Below are positions 17,601-26,781 of a stretch of DNA of 64,000 nt, piece after piece. The stretch spans positions 74,531 to 138,530 of the forward strand of contig CAJUQT010000003.1 in NCBI GenBank assembly GCA_910588225.1, read 5' to 3'. Positions within the stretch are counted from its first letter, which is position 1. Each line of letters starts with the position of its first letter. Source of the DNA: an uncultured Acetatifactor sp. (GTDB lineage: Bacteria; Bacillota; Clostridia; Lachnospirales; Lachnospiraceae). Made by a program: the position numbers and the translations under genes. The notes under the pieces were generated by a model. That model was not told the DNA's origin. It made no database searches and worked only from the letters and a program-made list of their open reading frames with translations.

Positions 17601-18845
17601 TCAGGGAGCGGTAATTCCTGTAACCATTGTATCGAGTAATTCCTGACGACTCTTTCCGGAAGGGGTTCCATTTAGAATTTCCGCGGTAAAAGCAGTAACA
17701 GGATCCCAGAAATTGCCGCCGATACGCTGCAGACAGGAAAATTCAGACTGTTCCAGCAGTGCTGTAATGGCAGGGGAATTCTGAACCTCCTCCGAAGCGG
17801 CAGCGTTGATATTGGATGGTCCCTGGCCCCGGAGACGGAATCGTAGTTCCTGATTTCCTTCATTTGTAATCCATTCGGCCAGTTTTGCCGCCCATTTGGG
17901 ATTTTCGGAATAGGCATTTACTCCGATGAGCTTATAGCCGGAGAAAGAAGCCATCTGGACCTGACGGCCGGCACAGGTATAAGAGGGCAGTTTGGAAGCA
18001 CCGAAGCTGCTTTGCCATGCATTTTCCACGATCACTGCGTTCCAGGTACCGCTGATACCTGCAATGATGGTACCGTTTTGGATACCTTCCACAAAACCGG
18101 CGTCATCGGTGCTGATAAAGCCCGGATTTTCTGCAATATTTTCCATGGACCTGACCACATCGGTTCCCTTGATATCCCCCTCTGTGCTGTTCCAGGTACA
18201 GAAGTTGGTAATGCCGTCGTCATTCAGGCCGACGGTGAGACCGGTGTTGCCGAACAGAGAGTACACATACCAGCCGGAAGACCATTCCATGGAGACTTTT
18301 TTTCCCTGAGAAGCGGCAATGTCCAGCATGCGGTCCCAGGAGAGTATGTCTTCCTCCGAAAAATACTGCTTATTATAATATAAGAAATATCCGTTATCTG
18401 CGGTCAGCGGATAGGCGTACAGGGTATTGTTTACAGAGGCGGCGGAGACTGCCTCGGGCAGATTTGCGGCCTGCAGCATATCTGCATTTTCCACAGGATT
18501 CAGGGCACCTGCCGCTACCAGGGTGTTCAGCTGATCGTCTGCGAAAGCAAACACATCAGCGCCGGCTTCCAGATCAGCCATCAGCGCATCGGTACAGCTG
18601 CCTTCGCTCTGAGGTTCATATGTAATCTGAAAATCCGCTTCCGCCTGATATTTATTTTCAAATTCTTCAATTATCTGACGAAGCAGTTCTTCGTCCTCTT
18701 CGGCGCCCCAGACAGTAAGGCTGACGGTACTGGAATCCGATGACGGCTTTTCTTCTGAAGCGGTGTGATGACTGCTTTGGCATCCGGACAGGGATATGGC
18801 CAATGTAAAAAAGGCCGGAAGCCATATGACAATTTTCTTTTTCAT
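17601..18845 (-). CDS. Extracellular solute-binding lipoprotein (family 1)
   Basis: The protein has 414 residues from ATG 18845 (MKKKIVIWLPAFF), with GGAG 7 bp upstream; a longer frame to 18887 has no ribosome site. The signal sequence ends in the lipobox SLSGC, so it is a lipid-anchored surface protein. The mature part shows family-1 binding-protein features (VSLTVWGAEEDEELLRQIIE, ANLPEAVSAASVNNTLYAYP, AAKLAEWITNEGNQELRFRL). Ligands of this family are usually sugars. No permease or ATPase gene is adjacent; the next gene is a chemoreceptor. Confidence 0.88.
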   Translation of the reverse strand: MKKKIVIWLPAFFTLAISLSGCQSSHHTASEEKPSSDSSTVSLTVWGAEEDEELLRQIIEEFENKYQAEADFQITYEPQSEGSCTDALMADLEAGADVFAFADDQLNTLVAAGALNPVENADMLQAANLPEAVSAASVNNTLYAYPLTADNGYFLYYNKQYFSEEDILSWDRMLDIAASQGKKVSMEWSSGWYVYSLFGNTGLTVGLNDDGITNFCTWNSTEGDIKGTDVVRSMENIAENPGFISTDDAGFVEGIQNGTIIAGISGTWNAVIVENAWQSSFGASKLPSYTCAGRQVQMASFSGYKLIGVNAYSENPKWAAKLAEWITNEGNQELRFRLRGQGPSNINAAASEEVQNSPAITALLEQSEFSCLQRIGGNFWDPVTAFTAEILNGTPSGKSRQELLDTMVTGITAP

Positions 18846-18877
18846 GACAATCTCCGTAATGTAATATTTTCTCCATA

Positions 18878-18906
18878 ATTTTATCACTGTATATAATTTT
18901 TTGCAA
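18878..18906 (-). promoter_or_regulatory. Promoter of the solute-binding protein gene
   Basis: On the minus strand TTGCAA (18901-18906) and TAAAAT (18878-18883) are 17 bp apart, about 33 bp before the start codon. Confidence 0.55.
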
Positions 18907-18998
18907 TATGGTTGTCAGGCCTGTCTGCGCAGCAGGAAGCTTTAAGGCCGGACTGTTGCTTTGCTGTATACAGCGGAAGAAAAAATTCAATTCCGTAT

Positions 18999-19027
18999 TT
19001 GTAAAAACCCTTAAGTTATGGTACAAT
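18999..19027 (+). promoter_or_regulatory. Promoter of carB
   Basis: TTGTAA (18999-19004) and TACAAT (19022-19027) lie 17 bp apart, with an extended TGG before the -10. The leader of about 60 nt has no pyrimidine-attenuator hairpin with T-run that I can see. Confidence 0.65.
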
Positions 19028-19095
19028 GTTGAGTCGGAAAAAGTTTGCTCTCGGTTATACAGCAGGAAAAAGTTACAAAATCAGGAGGACACATT

Positions 19096-22000
19096 ATGCC
19101 ACAGAGAACTGACATTAAGAAAGTGCTGATTATAGGTTCCGGTCCTATTATTATCGGTCAGGCCTGCGAATTTGACTATTCCGGCACACAGGCCTGCAAG
19201 GCACTGAAGAAGCTTGGTTATGAGATTGTGCTGGTCAATTCCAATCCGGCTACCATTATGACGGATCCGGAGATGGCGGATGTCACCTATATTGAACCGC
19301 TGAATAAGGAGCGTCTGGAACAGATTATTGCCAAAGAGCGTCCGGATGCGCTGCTGCCTAATCTGGGAGGGCAGTCCGGGTTGAATCTCTGTGCTGAGCT
19401 TGCTTCTGCGGGAATTCTGGAAAAATATCAAGTGAAGGTAATCGGCGTACAGGTGGATGCCATTGAACGGGGAGAGGACCGTATTGAATTCAAGAAAGCG
19501 ATGAATGAACTGGGGATCGAGATGGCCCGCAGTGAAGTGGCCTATACCGTGGAGGAGGCCCTGCAGATTGCGGACAGGCTCAGGTTTCCTGTGGTGCTGC
19601 GTCCTGCTTACACCATGGGAGGTGCGGGAGGCGGACTGGTATATAACAGGGATGAACTGCGGACGGTCTGTGCCAGAGGATTGCAGGCTTCCCTGGTGGG
19701 CCAGGTTCTGGTGGAAGAATCTATTCTGGGCTGGGAAGAGCTGGAGCTGGAAGTGGTACGAGATGCGGACGGCAATATGATTACAGTCTGTTTTATTGAG
19801 AATATAGACCCTATGGGGGTACATACGGGAGATTCCTTCTGTGCGGCTCCCATGCTGACCATCTCGGAAGAGCTGCAGAAGCGGCTGCAGGAACAGGCTT
19901 ACCGTATTGTGGAGAGTGTGCAGGTCATCGGTGGCACGAATGTGCAGTTTGCCCACGACCCGGTCAGTGACAGAATTGCTGTCATAGAGATTAACCCCAG
20001 GACTTCACGTTCTTCTGCGCTGGCCTCCAAAGCTACGGGATTTCCCATTGCTCTGGTCAGTGCCATGCTGGCATCCGGACTGACGCTGAAGGATATTCCC
20101 TGCGGGAAGTACGGTACATTGGACAAATATGTGCCGGATGGCGACTATGTGGTAATCAAATTTGCGCGCTGGGCTTTTGAGAAATTCAAGGGTGTGGAGG
20201 ACAGACTCGGCACCCAGATGCGGGCTGTGGGCGAGGTCATGAGTATCGGAAAGAACTACAAGGAGGCGTTTCAGAAGGCTATCCGTTCCCTGGAAATCGG
20301 AAGATATGGATTGGGGCAGGTACCGAAGCTGGAGGAAAAGTCTCTGGAACAGTTGCTGCGGATGCTGCTGATTCCTTCCAGCGAGCGGCATTTTGCTATG
20401 TATGAGGCGTTGAAGAAGGGGGCGTCTGTAGAGGAACTTCACGAGATTACACATGTGAAAAAGTGGTTTATCCAGCAGATGAAAGAGCTGGCTGAAGAAG
20501 AGCTTGAATTGCTTGCCTGTCGGGGCAGCCTTCCCCCAGATGAACGGTTGATTCGGGCGAAAAAGGACGGCTTTTCGGACAAATATCTGAGCATCCTCCT
20601 GGAGATTCCCGAACAGGAGATACGTGAGCGCCGGATTGTACTGGGAGCAGAAGAGAGCTGGGAAGGCGTTCATGTGAGCGGTACACCGGATAGCGCTTAT
20701 TATTATTCCACGTACAATGCCCCGGACAAAAATCCCGTTCGGGCGGATAAACCCAAGGTGATGATTTTGGGCGGCGGCCCCAACCGTATCGGCCAGGGAA
20801 TCGAATTCGACTATTGCTGTGTCCACGCTTCACTTGCCCTTCGAAAACTTGGCTTTGAGACCATTATTGTCAACTGCAATCCGGAGACGGTGTCCACAGA
20901 CTATGATACTTCGGATAAGCTTTATTTTGAGCCGCTGACTCTGGAGGATGTGCTGAGTATTTATAAAAAGGAAAAGCCTGTTGGTGTCATTGCCCAGTTT
21001 GGCGGACAGACGCCTTTAAATCTGGCGGCGGAGCTGGAGAAAAACGGTGTCCGGATTCTGGGCACTTCTCCTGCCGTGATTGACCTGGCGGAGGACAGAG
21101 ATTTGTTCCGGGCCATGATGGAGAAGCTGGAGATTCCCATGCCCGAATCGGGAATGGCCACTACGGTGGAGGAAGCATTGGAAATTGCTCACAGAATCGG
21201 ATATCCTGTGATGGTGCGTCCCTCCTATGTACTGGGCGGCCGGGGTATGGAGGTGGTATACCAGGATGAGAGCCTTACGGACTATATGAAGGCGGCGGTG
21301 GGCGTGACGCCGGACAGGCCTATTCTCATTGACAGATTCCTGAACCATGCCACCGAGTGCGAGGCCGATGCCATCAGTGACGGAACCCATGCTTTCGTGC
21401 CCGCAGTTATGGAACATATCGAGCTGGCCGGGATTCATTCCGGAGACTCGGCCTGCATGATTCCTTCCAGGCACATTTCAGAAGAAAATGTGGAGACAAT
21501 CAAGGAATATACCAGGAAAATTGCCGAGGAGATGCATGTGCGGGGGCTGATGAACATGCAGTATGCCATTGAGAACGGCAAAGTGTATGTGCTGGAAGCC
21601 AATCCCAGAGCGTCCCGCACCGTGCCTCTGGTATCAAAAGTGTGCAATATCCGCATGGTTCCTCTGGCCACGGACATTATTACTTCCGAGATTACAGGCC
21701 GTCCCTCCCCGGTGCCGGAATTGAAGGAGCAGAAGATTCCCTATTACGGGGTGAAGGAGGCGGTGTTCCCCTTCAATATGTTCCCGGAGGTGGATCCGAT
21801 TCTGGGGCCCGAGATGCGTTCCACCGGTGAAGTGCTGGGACTGTCCGCATCGGCCGGAGAAGCGTTTTTCAAGGCCCAGGAGGCCACCCAGACAAAGCTT
21901 CCCTTAGGAGGCACGGTACTTATCAGTGTAAACCGCAGAGACAAGGCCGAGGTGGCGGAGGTTGGAGAAGCTTTCCAGAGGGCAGGCTTTCGGATTCTGG

Positions 22001-22320
22001 CCACAGGCAGTACTTGTGCTCTGCTGAAAGAAGCGGGGATTCCGGCACAGTTGGTGAAAAAGCTGCATGAGGGCAGACCGAACCTGCTGGATTTGATTAC
22101 CAACGGTGAGATTGATTTGATTATCAATTCTCCCGTGGGGGATGACAGCGAATATGATGACAGTTATCTGCGGAAGGCGGCCATCAAGGCAAAGGTGCCC
22201 TATATGACTACTATAGCCGCGGCAAAGGCTACAGCGGAAGGCATTCTGCATGTGCAGAAGGTAGGCAACGGAGAGGTCCATTCCCTGCAGACTTTGCATA
22301 GTCAGATTCAGGAGAAGTAG
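19096..22320 (+). CDS. carB: Carbamoyl-phosphate synthase large subunit
   Basis: The protein has 1074 residues from ATG 19096 with AGGAGG upstream; this is full length for CarB. Two ATP-grasp halves are visible, each with its signature: IGSGPIIIGQACEFDYSG in the first, LGGGPNRIGQGIEFDYCC in the second, plus VEINPRTSRSSALASKATG and VLEANPRASRTVPLVSKV. A C-terminal MGS-like allosteric domain ends the chain. It makes carbamoyl phosphate from bicarbonate, ATP and ammonia passed from the CarA glutaminase. carA is not next to it, which is unusual, so the small subunit must be encoded elsewhere. Confidence 0.96.
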   Translation: MPQRTDIKKVLIIGSGPIIIGQACEFDYSGTQACKALKKLGYEIVLVNSNPATIMTDPEMADVTYIEPLNKERLEQIIAKERPDALLPNLGGQSGLNLCAELASAGILEKYQVKVIGVQVDAIERGEDRIEFKKAMNELGIEMARSEVAYTVEEALQIADRLRFPVVLRPAYTMGGAGGGLVYNRDELRTVCARGLQASLVGQVLVEESILGWEELELEVVRDADGNMITVCFIENIDPMGVHTGDSFCAAPMLTISEELQKRLQEQAYRIVESVQVIGGTNVQFAHDPVSDRIAVIEINPRTSRSSALASKATGFPIALVSAMLASGLTLKDIPCGKYGTLDKYVPDGDYVVIKFARWAFEKFKGVEDRLGTQMRAVGEVMSIGKNYKEAFQKAIRSLEIGRYGLGQVPKLEEKSLEQLLRMLLIPSSERHFAMYEALKKGASVEELHEITHVKKWFIQQMKELAEEELELLACRGSLPPDERLIRAKKDGFSDKYLSILLEIPEQEIRERRIVLGAEESWEGVHVSGTPDSAYYYSTYNAPDKNPVRADKPKVMILGGGPNRIGQGIEFDYCCVHASLALRKLGFETIIVNCNPETVSTDYDTSDKLYFEPLTLEDVLSIYKKEKPVGVIAQFGGQTPLNLAAELEKNGVRILGTSPAVIDLAEDRDLFRAMMEKLEIPMPESGMATTVEEALEIAHRIGYPVMVRPSYVLGGRGMEVVYQDESLTDYMKAAVGVTPDRPILIDRFLNHATECEADAISDGTHAFVPAVMEHIELAGIHSGDSACMIPSRHISEENVETIKEYTRKIAEEMHVRGLMNMQYAIENGKVYVLEANPRASRTVPLVSKVCNIRMVPLATDIITSEITGRPSPVPELKEQKIPYYGVKEAVFPFNMFPEVDPILGPEMRSTGEVLGLSASAGEAFFKAQEATQTKLPLGGTVLISVNRRDKAEVAEVGEAFQRAGFRILATGSTCALLKEAGIPAQLVKKLHEGRPNLLDLITNGEIDLIINSPVGDDSEYDDSYLRKAAIKAKVPYMTTIAAAKATAEGILHVQKVGNGEVHSLQTLHSQIQEK

Positions 22321-22450
22321 CAGACAGACCGGCATGGGGGACGGAGAATTGACACTGTATGGGAATTTGGCATGAATCAGGAACAGAAATGTGTGTTCAG
22401 GAGAACAGTGTACAGACAGCGTAGGATGGAAGGATAACAGGAGGAAGAAT

Positions 22451-23869
22451 ATGAAGAAACAGGCATTTAATCCCTATCTTCCCAGCTGGGAATACATACC
22501 GGACGGGGAGCCCTATGTGTTCGGAGACAGGGTATATGTGTACGGCTCTCATGACAGATTCGGTGGATACGCCTATTGCCAGAACGATTATGTGTGCTGG
22601 TCTGCGCCCGTGGATGATCTGGGGAACTGGAGATATGAAGGCGTGATTTATCCCCGATCGGAGGATCCCATGAACCGGGACGGAGACATGCTGCTGTTTG
22701 CCCCGGATGTGACAGAGGGGCCGGACGGCAGATATTATCTGTATTACGTGCTGGATATGGTAGGCGTGGTTTCCGTGGCAGTCTGTGATACTCCGGCGGG
22801 CAGATATCAGTTTTATGGATATGTGCACTATGAAGACGGCACAAGACTGGGGGAGGCTCGGGGAGACGAACCGCAGTTTGACCCCGGTGTGCTGACGGAG
22901 GAGGGAAAAACCTATCTCTATACCGGATTCTGTATGCCGAACAGCGCAGAGCGGCACGGTTCCATGGTAACGGTACTGGGAGAGGATATGCTGACCATTG
23001 TGAGAAAGCCGGAGTTTGTGGTGCCTTCCAAACCGTATGAGAAAGGTACCGGCTATGAGGGACATGCCTTTTTCGAGGCTTCCTCTATCCGGAAAGTGGG
23101 AGAGCGGTATTATTTTGTCTACTCTTCTGTGCTCAGCCACGAGCTCTGCTATGCCACGTCGGATTCTCCTTTTGGTCCTTTCCGGTACGGAGGAACCATT
23201 GTGAGCAACTGTGACATGTTTATCGACAGCTATAAACCCGGGGAGCAACCTATGTTTTACGGAGGCAACAATCACGGAAGTATTGTTGAGATAAACGGAG
23301 TGTGGTATATTTTCTATCATAGACATACCAACGGAACGAATTACAGCCGTCAGGGCTGCATTGAGAGAATCGAGATTCTGGAAGATGGGAGCATTCCGCA
23401 GGTGCAGATGACCTCCTGCGGCGCAAACGGCGGGCCGCTTAAGGGAGAAGGAGAATATCCGGCCTATATTGCATGTATCCTGTACTGCAACGATGCGGCC
23501 GCCACTGTGGGTGCGCCCGGAGACTGGATGGACTGCAGATTCCCGAAGATCACCCAGGACCAGCCGGACGGTGTGGAAGGCCAGGGCTATATTGCCAATA
23601 TGCGTCCCGGGGCGGTGGCCGGGTTCAAATATTTTGACTGCCGGGGCGTGAAGAAGATTGCGGTACGCACCAGAGGCGGTGCCCGGGGAAGCTTTCATGT
23701 GAAGACAAGCTGGGATGGGGAGCCGGTTGGTGCCATTGAACTGGGACGGAACAATGAGTGGAAAACCTATGAGGCCGATATTGCAATTCCAGACGGAGTG
23801 CAGGAGCTGTATTTTGAGTTCGCCGGGACCGGGAAGCTGTCCTTCGCATCGTTTGAACTGCGGAAGTAA
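22451..23869 (+). CDS. GH43-family glycosidase with C-terminal carbohydrate-binding domain
   Basis: The protein has 472 residues, ribosome site AGGAGGAAG before ATG 22451. The five-bladed GH43 propeller covers about residues 1-310: YVFGDRVYVYGSHDR holds the expected base region, LLFAPDVTEGPDGRYYLYYV the pKa-modulating Asp, and YEGHAFFEASSIRK the likely acid Glu. The last 130 residues resemble a CBM6-type beta sandwich (GYIANMRPGAVAGFKYFDC, YFEFAGTGKLSF). GH43 enzymes act mainly on arabinosides and xylosides. No signal peptide: it probably works on imported oligosaccharides. Confidence 0.85.
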   Translation: MKKQAFNPYLPSWEYIPDGEPYVFGDRVYVYGSHDRFGGYAYCQNDYVCWSAPVDDLGNWRYEGVIYPRSEDPMNRDGDMLLFAPDVTEGPDGRYYLYYVLDMVGVVSVAVCDTPAGRYQFYGYVHYEDGTRLGEARGDEPQFDPGVLTEEGKTYLYTGFCMPNSAERHGSMVTVLGEDMLTIVRKPEFVVPSKPYEKGTGYEGHAFFEASSIRKVGERYYFVYSSVLSHELCYATSDSPFGPFRYGGTIVSNCDMFIDSYKPGEQPMFYGGNNHGSIVEINGVWYIFYHRHTNGTNYSRQGCIERIEILEDGSIPQVQMTSCGANGGPLKGEGEYPAYIACILYCNDAAATVGAPGDWMDCRFPKITQDQPDGVEGQGYIANMRPGAVAGFKYFDCRGVKKIAVRTRGGARGSFHVKTSWDGEPVGAIELGRNNEWKTYEADIAIPDGVQELYFEFAGTGKLSFASFELRK

Positions 23870-23896
23870 GATGTGCTGATTTTCCTTTAATGCCTT

Positions 23897-23930
23897 GTAA
23901 CAGTTCAGACAGGGTACTTGAATTGTTATA
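23897..23930. repeat. TAACAGTTCA hairpin repeat
   Basis: TAACAGTTCA and TGAATTGTTA bracket an 11-nt loop beginning GACAGGG. An almost identical hairpin in the opposite orientation lies at 63829-63858, and isolated copies of the arm at 5055-5074. It is a dispersed intergenic element, not a coding feature. Confidence 0.5.
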
Positions 23931-23970
23931 TTGCCTTACTTTTCTTGTAATGAGGGTACTGAATAAATGC

Positions 23971-23999
23971 TTTACACTCTGAACAGAGATTGTTATAAT
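23971..23999 (+). promoter_or_regulatory. Promoter of the 63-residue protein gene
   Basis: TTTACA (23971-23976) and TATAAT (23994-23999) are exactly 17 bp apart, about 72 bp before ATG 24071. Confidence 0.7.
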
Positions 24000-24070
24000 G
24001 AAGCCAGATACATATAAATCTGAGAGGGGTCGCAGGATACCTTTTTATGATCAGAAAGCAGGTGGATTAT

Positions 24071-24262
24071 ATGCCGAGTGGTGTAGAAGTAGCAAAAGTG
24101 GCTATTGATGACTTCAAAAAAATTCAAAAGTATATGTTTTTAGCCAAAGAAGAAGGCGCCACAAAAACATATGCCGAGCTAAAAGAAGAATATCTTTCTT
24201 TAAAAGCAATTCTTCAGGTTTGCGGCGTGAATTTGACAGATATTGACAGGATAAAAGAATAA
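24071..24262 (+). CDS. Small helical protein of unknown function
   Basis: The protein has 63 residues from ATG 24071 (MPSGVEVAKVAIDDFKKIQK), with AGGTGG 7 bp upstream; a longer in-frame start at 24047 has no ribosome site. The sequence predicts two or three amphipathic helices and ends CGVNLTDIDRIKE. It has a good promoter and is followed by a strong terminator, so it is a single-gene unit. I do not recognise the family. Confidence 0.6.
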   Translation: MPSGVEVAKVAIDDFKKIQKYMFLAKEEGATKTYAELKEEYLSLKAILQVCGVNLTDIDRIKE

Positions 24263-24297
24263 GATGTAATTACAAATGAATATCAGACGCGGAACAG

Positions 24298-24368
24298 GGT
24301 GTAAAGTCTTTGCTGAATGCTTGAACTGAAAAGCTTGGGATTCGGATGCAAAGACTTTGCACCTTTTT
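24298..24368 (+). terminator. Strong 16-bp hairpin terminator (possible small RNA 3' end)
   Basis: GGTGTAAAGTCTTTGC (24298-24313) pairs with GCAAAGACTTTGCACC (24348-24363), 16 bp with one G-U pair, followed by TTTTT. The 34-nt loop can form a small inner hairpin. The stem is longer than most terminators, so the region may also accumulate as a stable RNA. Confidence 0.75.
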
Positions 24369-24454
24369 GATATTGCCATTTTCCCTTCGTAAGGAATTGT
24401 CAGAAAATTAATTTTGCCAATTTCTTACTCTCGAGAAAAACAGGAGGATTACAC

Positions 24455-25177
24455 ATGAAAATACCCAAAATGATATTGTTTGATTATGGCCAGACCCTTG
24501 TGGCAGAGCAGAAGTTTGACGGTGTAAAAGGAACGGAAGCTGTGTTGCAATATGCGGTGAAAAACAAATATCATTTGTCGGCGGAGCAGATTCAGGCCAG
24601 AGCAAATGAAATCAATCGGGAATTCGGAAGATTTGACCCTGAGAAAAGACATTTATTTCAGATAGAAATACCCAATACAATGTTCATGCCATATCTGTAC
24701 GAATCGCTGGGAATCGAGATTGCGTTGAGCAATTCCGAAATTGACAGAGTATTCTGGGATGCCGCCGCACCCGGCGTTCCAACGGAAGGCGTTCAAAGTT
24801 TTCTGAGATACCTGCAGGAGAAAAATATCCGCACCGGTGTCATCAGCAATATTTCCTATGCCCCCTCTGTGGTGGCCCGGCGTATCAACAGACTGTTGCC
24901 GGATAATGCGTTTGAGTTTATTATCACTTCAAGTAATTACATATTTCGGAAACCCAATAAGAGACTGTTTGAACTGGCTTTGGAAAAGGCTGATCTGAAG
25001 CCGGATGAGGTATGGTATGTGGGAGACCAGTATGAATGTGACATAAAGGGTGCTTTGGGCGCCGGGCTGATGCCGGTATGGTACACAGGGGCAATTGATT
25101 TGCCTTATGTGGAGGATAAAAATATTTTGACAATAGCAGGCTGGGAGGAATTGAAGTTCAGATTGGGAAAATTGTAG
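24455..25177 (+). CDS. HAD-superfamily hydrolase
   Basis: The protein has 240 residues; AGGAGG lies before ATG 24455. HAD motif I appears as LFDYGQTL, where the second Asp of the usual DxD is replaced by Gly (D-Y-G), motif II as GVISNIS, and motif III/IV as KPNKRLFELAL ... VGDQYECDIKGA. The DxG change weakens the case for a classical phosphatase, because that Asp is the general acid. A helical cap lies between motifs I and II. No pathway is suggested by its neighbours. Confidence 0.75.
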   Translation: MKIPKMILFDYGQTLVAEQKFDGVKGTEAVLQYAVKNKYHLSAEQIQARANEINREFGRFDPEKRHLFQIEIPNTMFMPYLYESLGIEIALSNSEIDRVFWDAAAPGVPTEGVQSFLRYLQEKNIRTGVISNISYAPSVVARRINRLLPDNAFEFIITSSNYIFRKPNKRLFELALEKADLKPDEVWYVGDQYECDIKGALGAGLMPVWYTGAIDLPYVEDKNILTIAGWEELKFRLGKL

Positions 25178-25224
25178 ATCAAAAGTAATTACAGGGTAGT
25201 TTTGAATATACTGAGGAGGGAGAT

Positions 25225-26259
25225 ATGGACATGAATGAAAAAACATCAAAATTTTCTGTTAATCTGTTTTGCAGCCTGATGCTGCTGAATATTATTCCAT
25301 TTTTGTATACGCTTATGCGGACAAATCTGATCGTTAACAGTCCGGTGACAGATGGTTTGGGAATTGCGGGACATATTGAATGGTTCGATTTAATCAATGA
25401 GACGATACAGGCATTTTTAATTGTACCTCTGTACGCGTTACTTAATAAATGCAGGGAAGATATGGGGAAATTTAAAGAGAGAATCTTTCAGTCATTTCTG
25501 GTTGTCAATGTCATCTATATCGCATTTTCCGTCATTATTCTGATATATTGCCATGATATTGTATCAACAATGGTTTCCGAGCGGATTCATGAGGTTACAG
25601 GGTATCTCGAGCTGGAAACAATCGGATTTATGATTGCAAATGTTGTCAGTTTTGTAAATGTGCTGTTTGTGGTACTGGAAAAGCCGTTATACATATATAC
25701 AATGACCATATTGAGAACAGTATTTACAATAATCGGTGATACGATTCTGATCCCGAAATTTGGGGTGAATGGTGTGGCATATTCTAATATTGCGGTGAAT
25801 CTGGTATGCGTTATATTATGTCTGATTGGTGTATACAAGGAAAAACTGATTGTCATTTCATTTAAACCGGAGGGAGTGTTTGTGAGGGATTATCTGCGTA
25901 TCGGTTCATTCAGTGGATTGCAGATATTTCTGGACAATTTTATCTATTTTGCCATAGTTTGTAAAATGGTGAATGCCGTGGCAGAACAGGGTAATTACTG
26001 GACGGCAAATAACATCATTTGGGGCTTGATGCTTATACCTATCACTGCACTGGCAGAAATCATTAAAAAAGATTGCAGGAGTAAATTGACGACAGCTAAA
26101 ATGAGGCACTATCATATTGTCATTATAGGAACATTTCTGCTATGGTTGTGCTTTATCCCAATGCTAAATCCGTTTTTAAAGAATGTAATGGGAATTGAAA
26201 ACTATGAATCTATTAAACATATATTAGTCACTTTAATTCCATTTTATTTACGGTCATAG
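25225..26259 (+). pseudogene. MATE/polysaccharide-flippase-like membrane protein, C-terminally truncated
   Basis: The frame encodes 344 residues from ATG 25225 (GAGGAGGG upstream) with about nine membrane helices. The layout (FGVNGVAYSNIAVNLVCVIL, GSFSGLQIFLDNFIYFAIV) fits the multidrug/flippase MATE fold, where members have 12 helices and about 440 residues. Here it ends abruptly after TLIPFYLRS, and the very next bases encode a fragment of another family. It is therefore probably non-functional, unless the nine-helix product is used. Base composition is AT-rich compared with flanking genes. Confidence 0.65.
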
Positions 26260-26736
26260 AATGCAATGCCCGGGGGATGGAAATCTATTATGCGGATGAG
26301 AAACATAAGAAGCAAAATTTTGTCTCGGCGGTAAATTCGTTTCATCTGGACGGCATGAAGGCCAGAATTTGCGAATTCCTATAACAATAATATTTGTTTT
26401 GGAAAATGCAGGAATTGTGGTAAATACTTTGTGTTGAGCGGAAGACGTGATGCGGCATATTGTTCATATCCGGCTCCAGGGTATGAAAAAAAGACCTGCA
26501 GAGAAATTGGTGCCCAGGTCACCAGGGCGAATAAGGAGAAGAATGATATAATAACTGGAGAATACAGGAGAATATATATGCGACTTAAAATGCAGGTGAG
26601 GAGACATCCTAAAGACAGTGTACTGCAAAGAAAAGTGAAATCTCTTGTATCGGAAGGAAAAGAATGGAGAAAAAAGCTGGCAAATGGCTTGGCAACAAGT
26701 GACGAGTTTATGCAATGGCTCGGGTTATATAAATAA
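26260..26736 (+). pseudogene. DUF6076 remnant, 5' truncated and frameshifted
   Basis: Directly after the MATE-like stop, one frame reads ECNARGMEIYYADEKHKKQN to ARICEF, then a +1 shift near 26378 leads to YNNNICFGKCRNCGKYFVLS, and on to RRDAAYCSYPAPGYEKKTC and DEFMQWLGLYK at the stop. The CRNCGKYF zinc-ribbon-like motif and the following helices match the C-terminal half of DUF6076 proteins, which are common on clostridial mobile elements. The missing start and the frameshift mark it as dead. Confidence 0.7.
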
Positions 26737-26781
26737 GGCATGCTGGAAAGCGGAGAAAATGGAAGATAGAGGTAACAGAAT

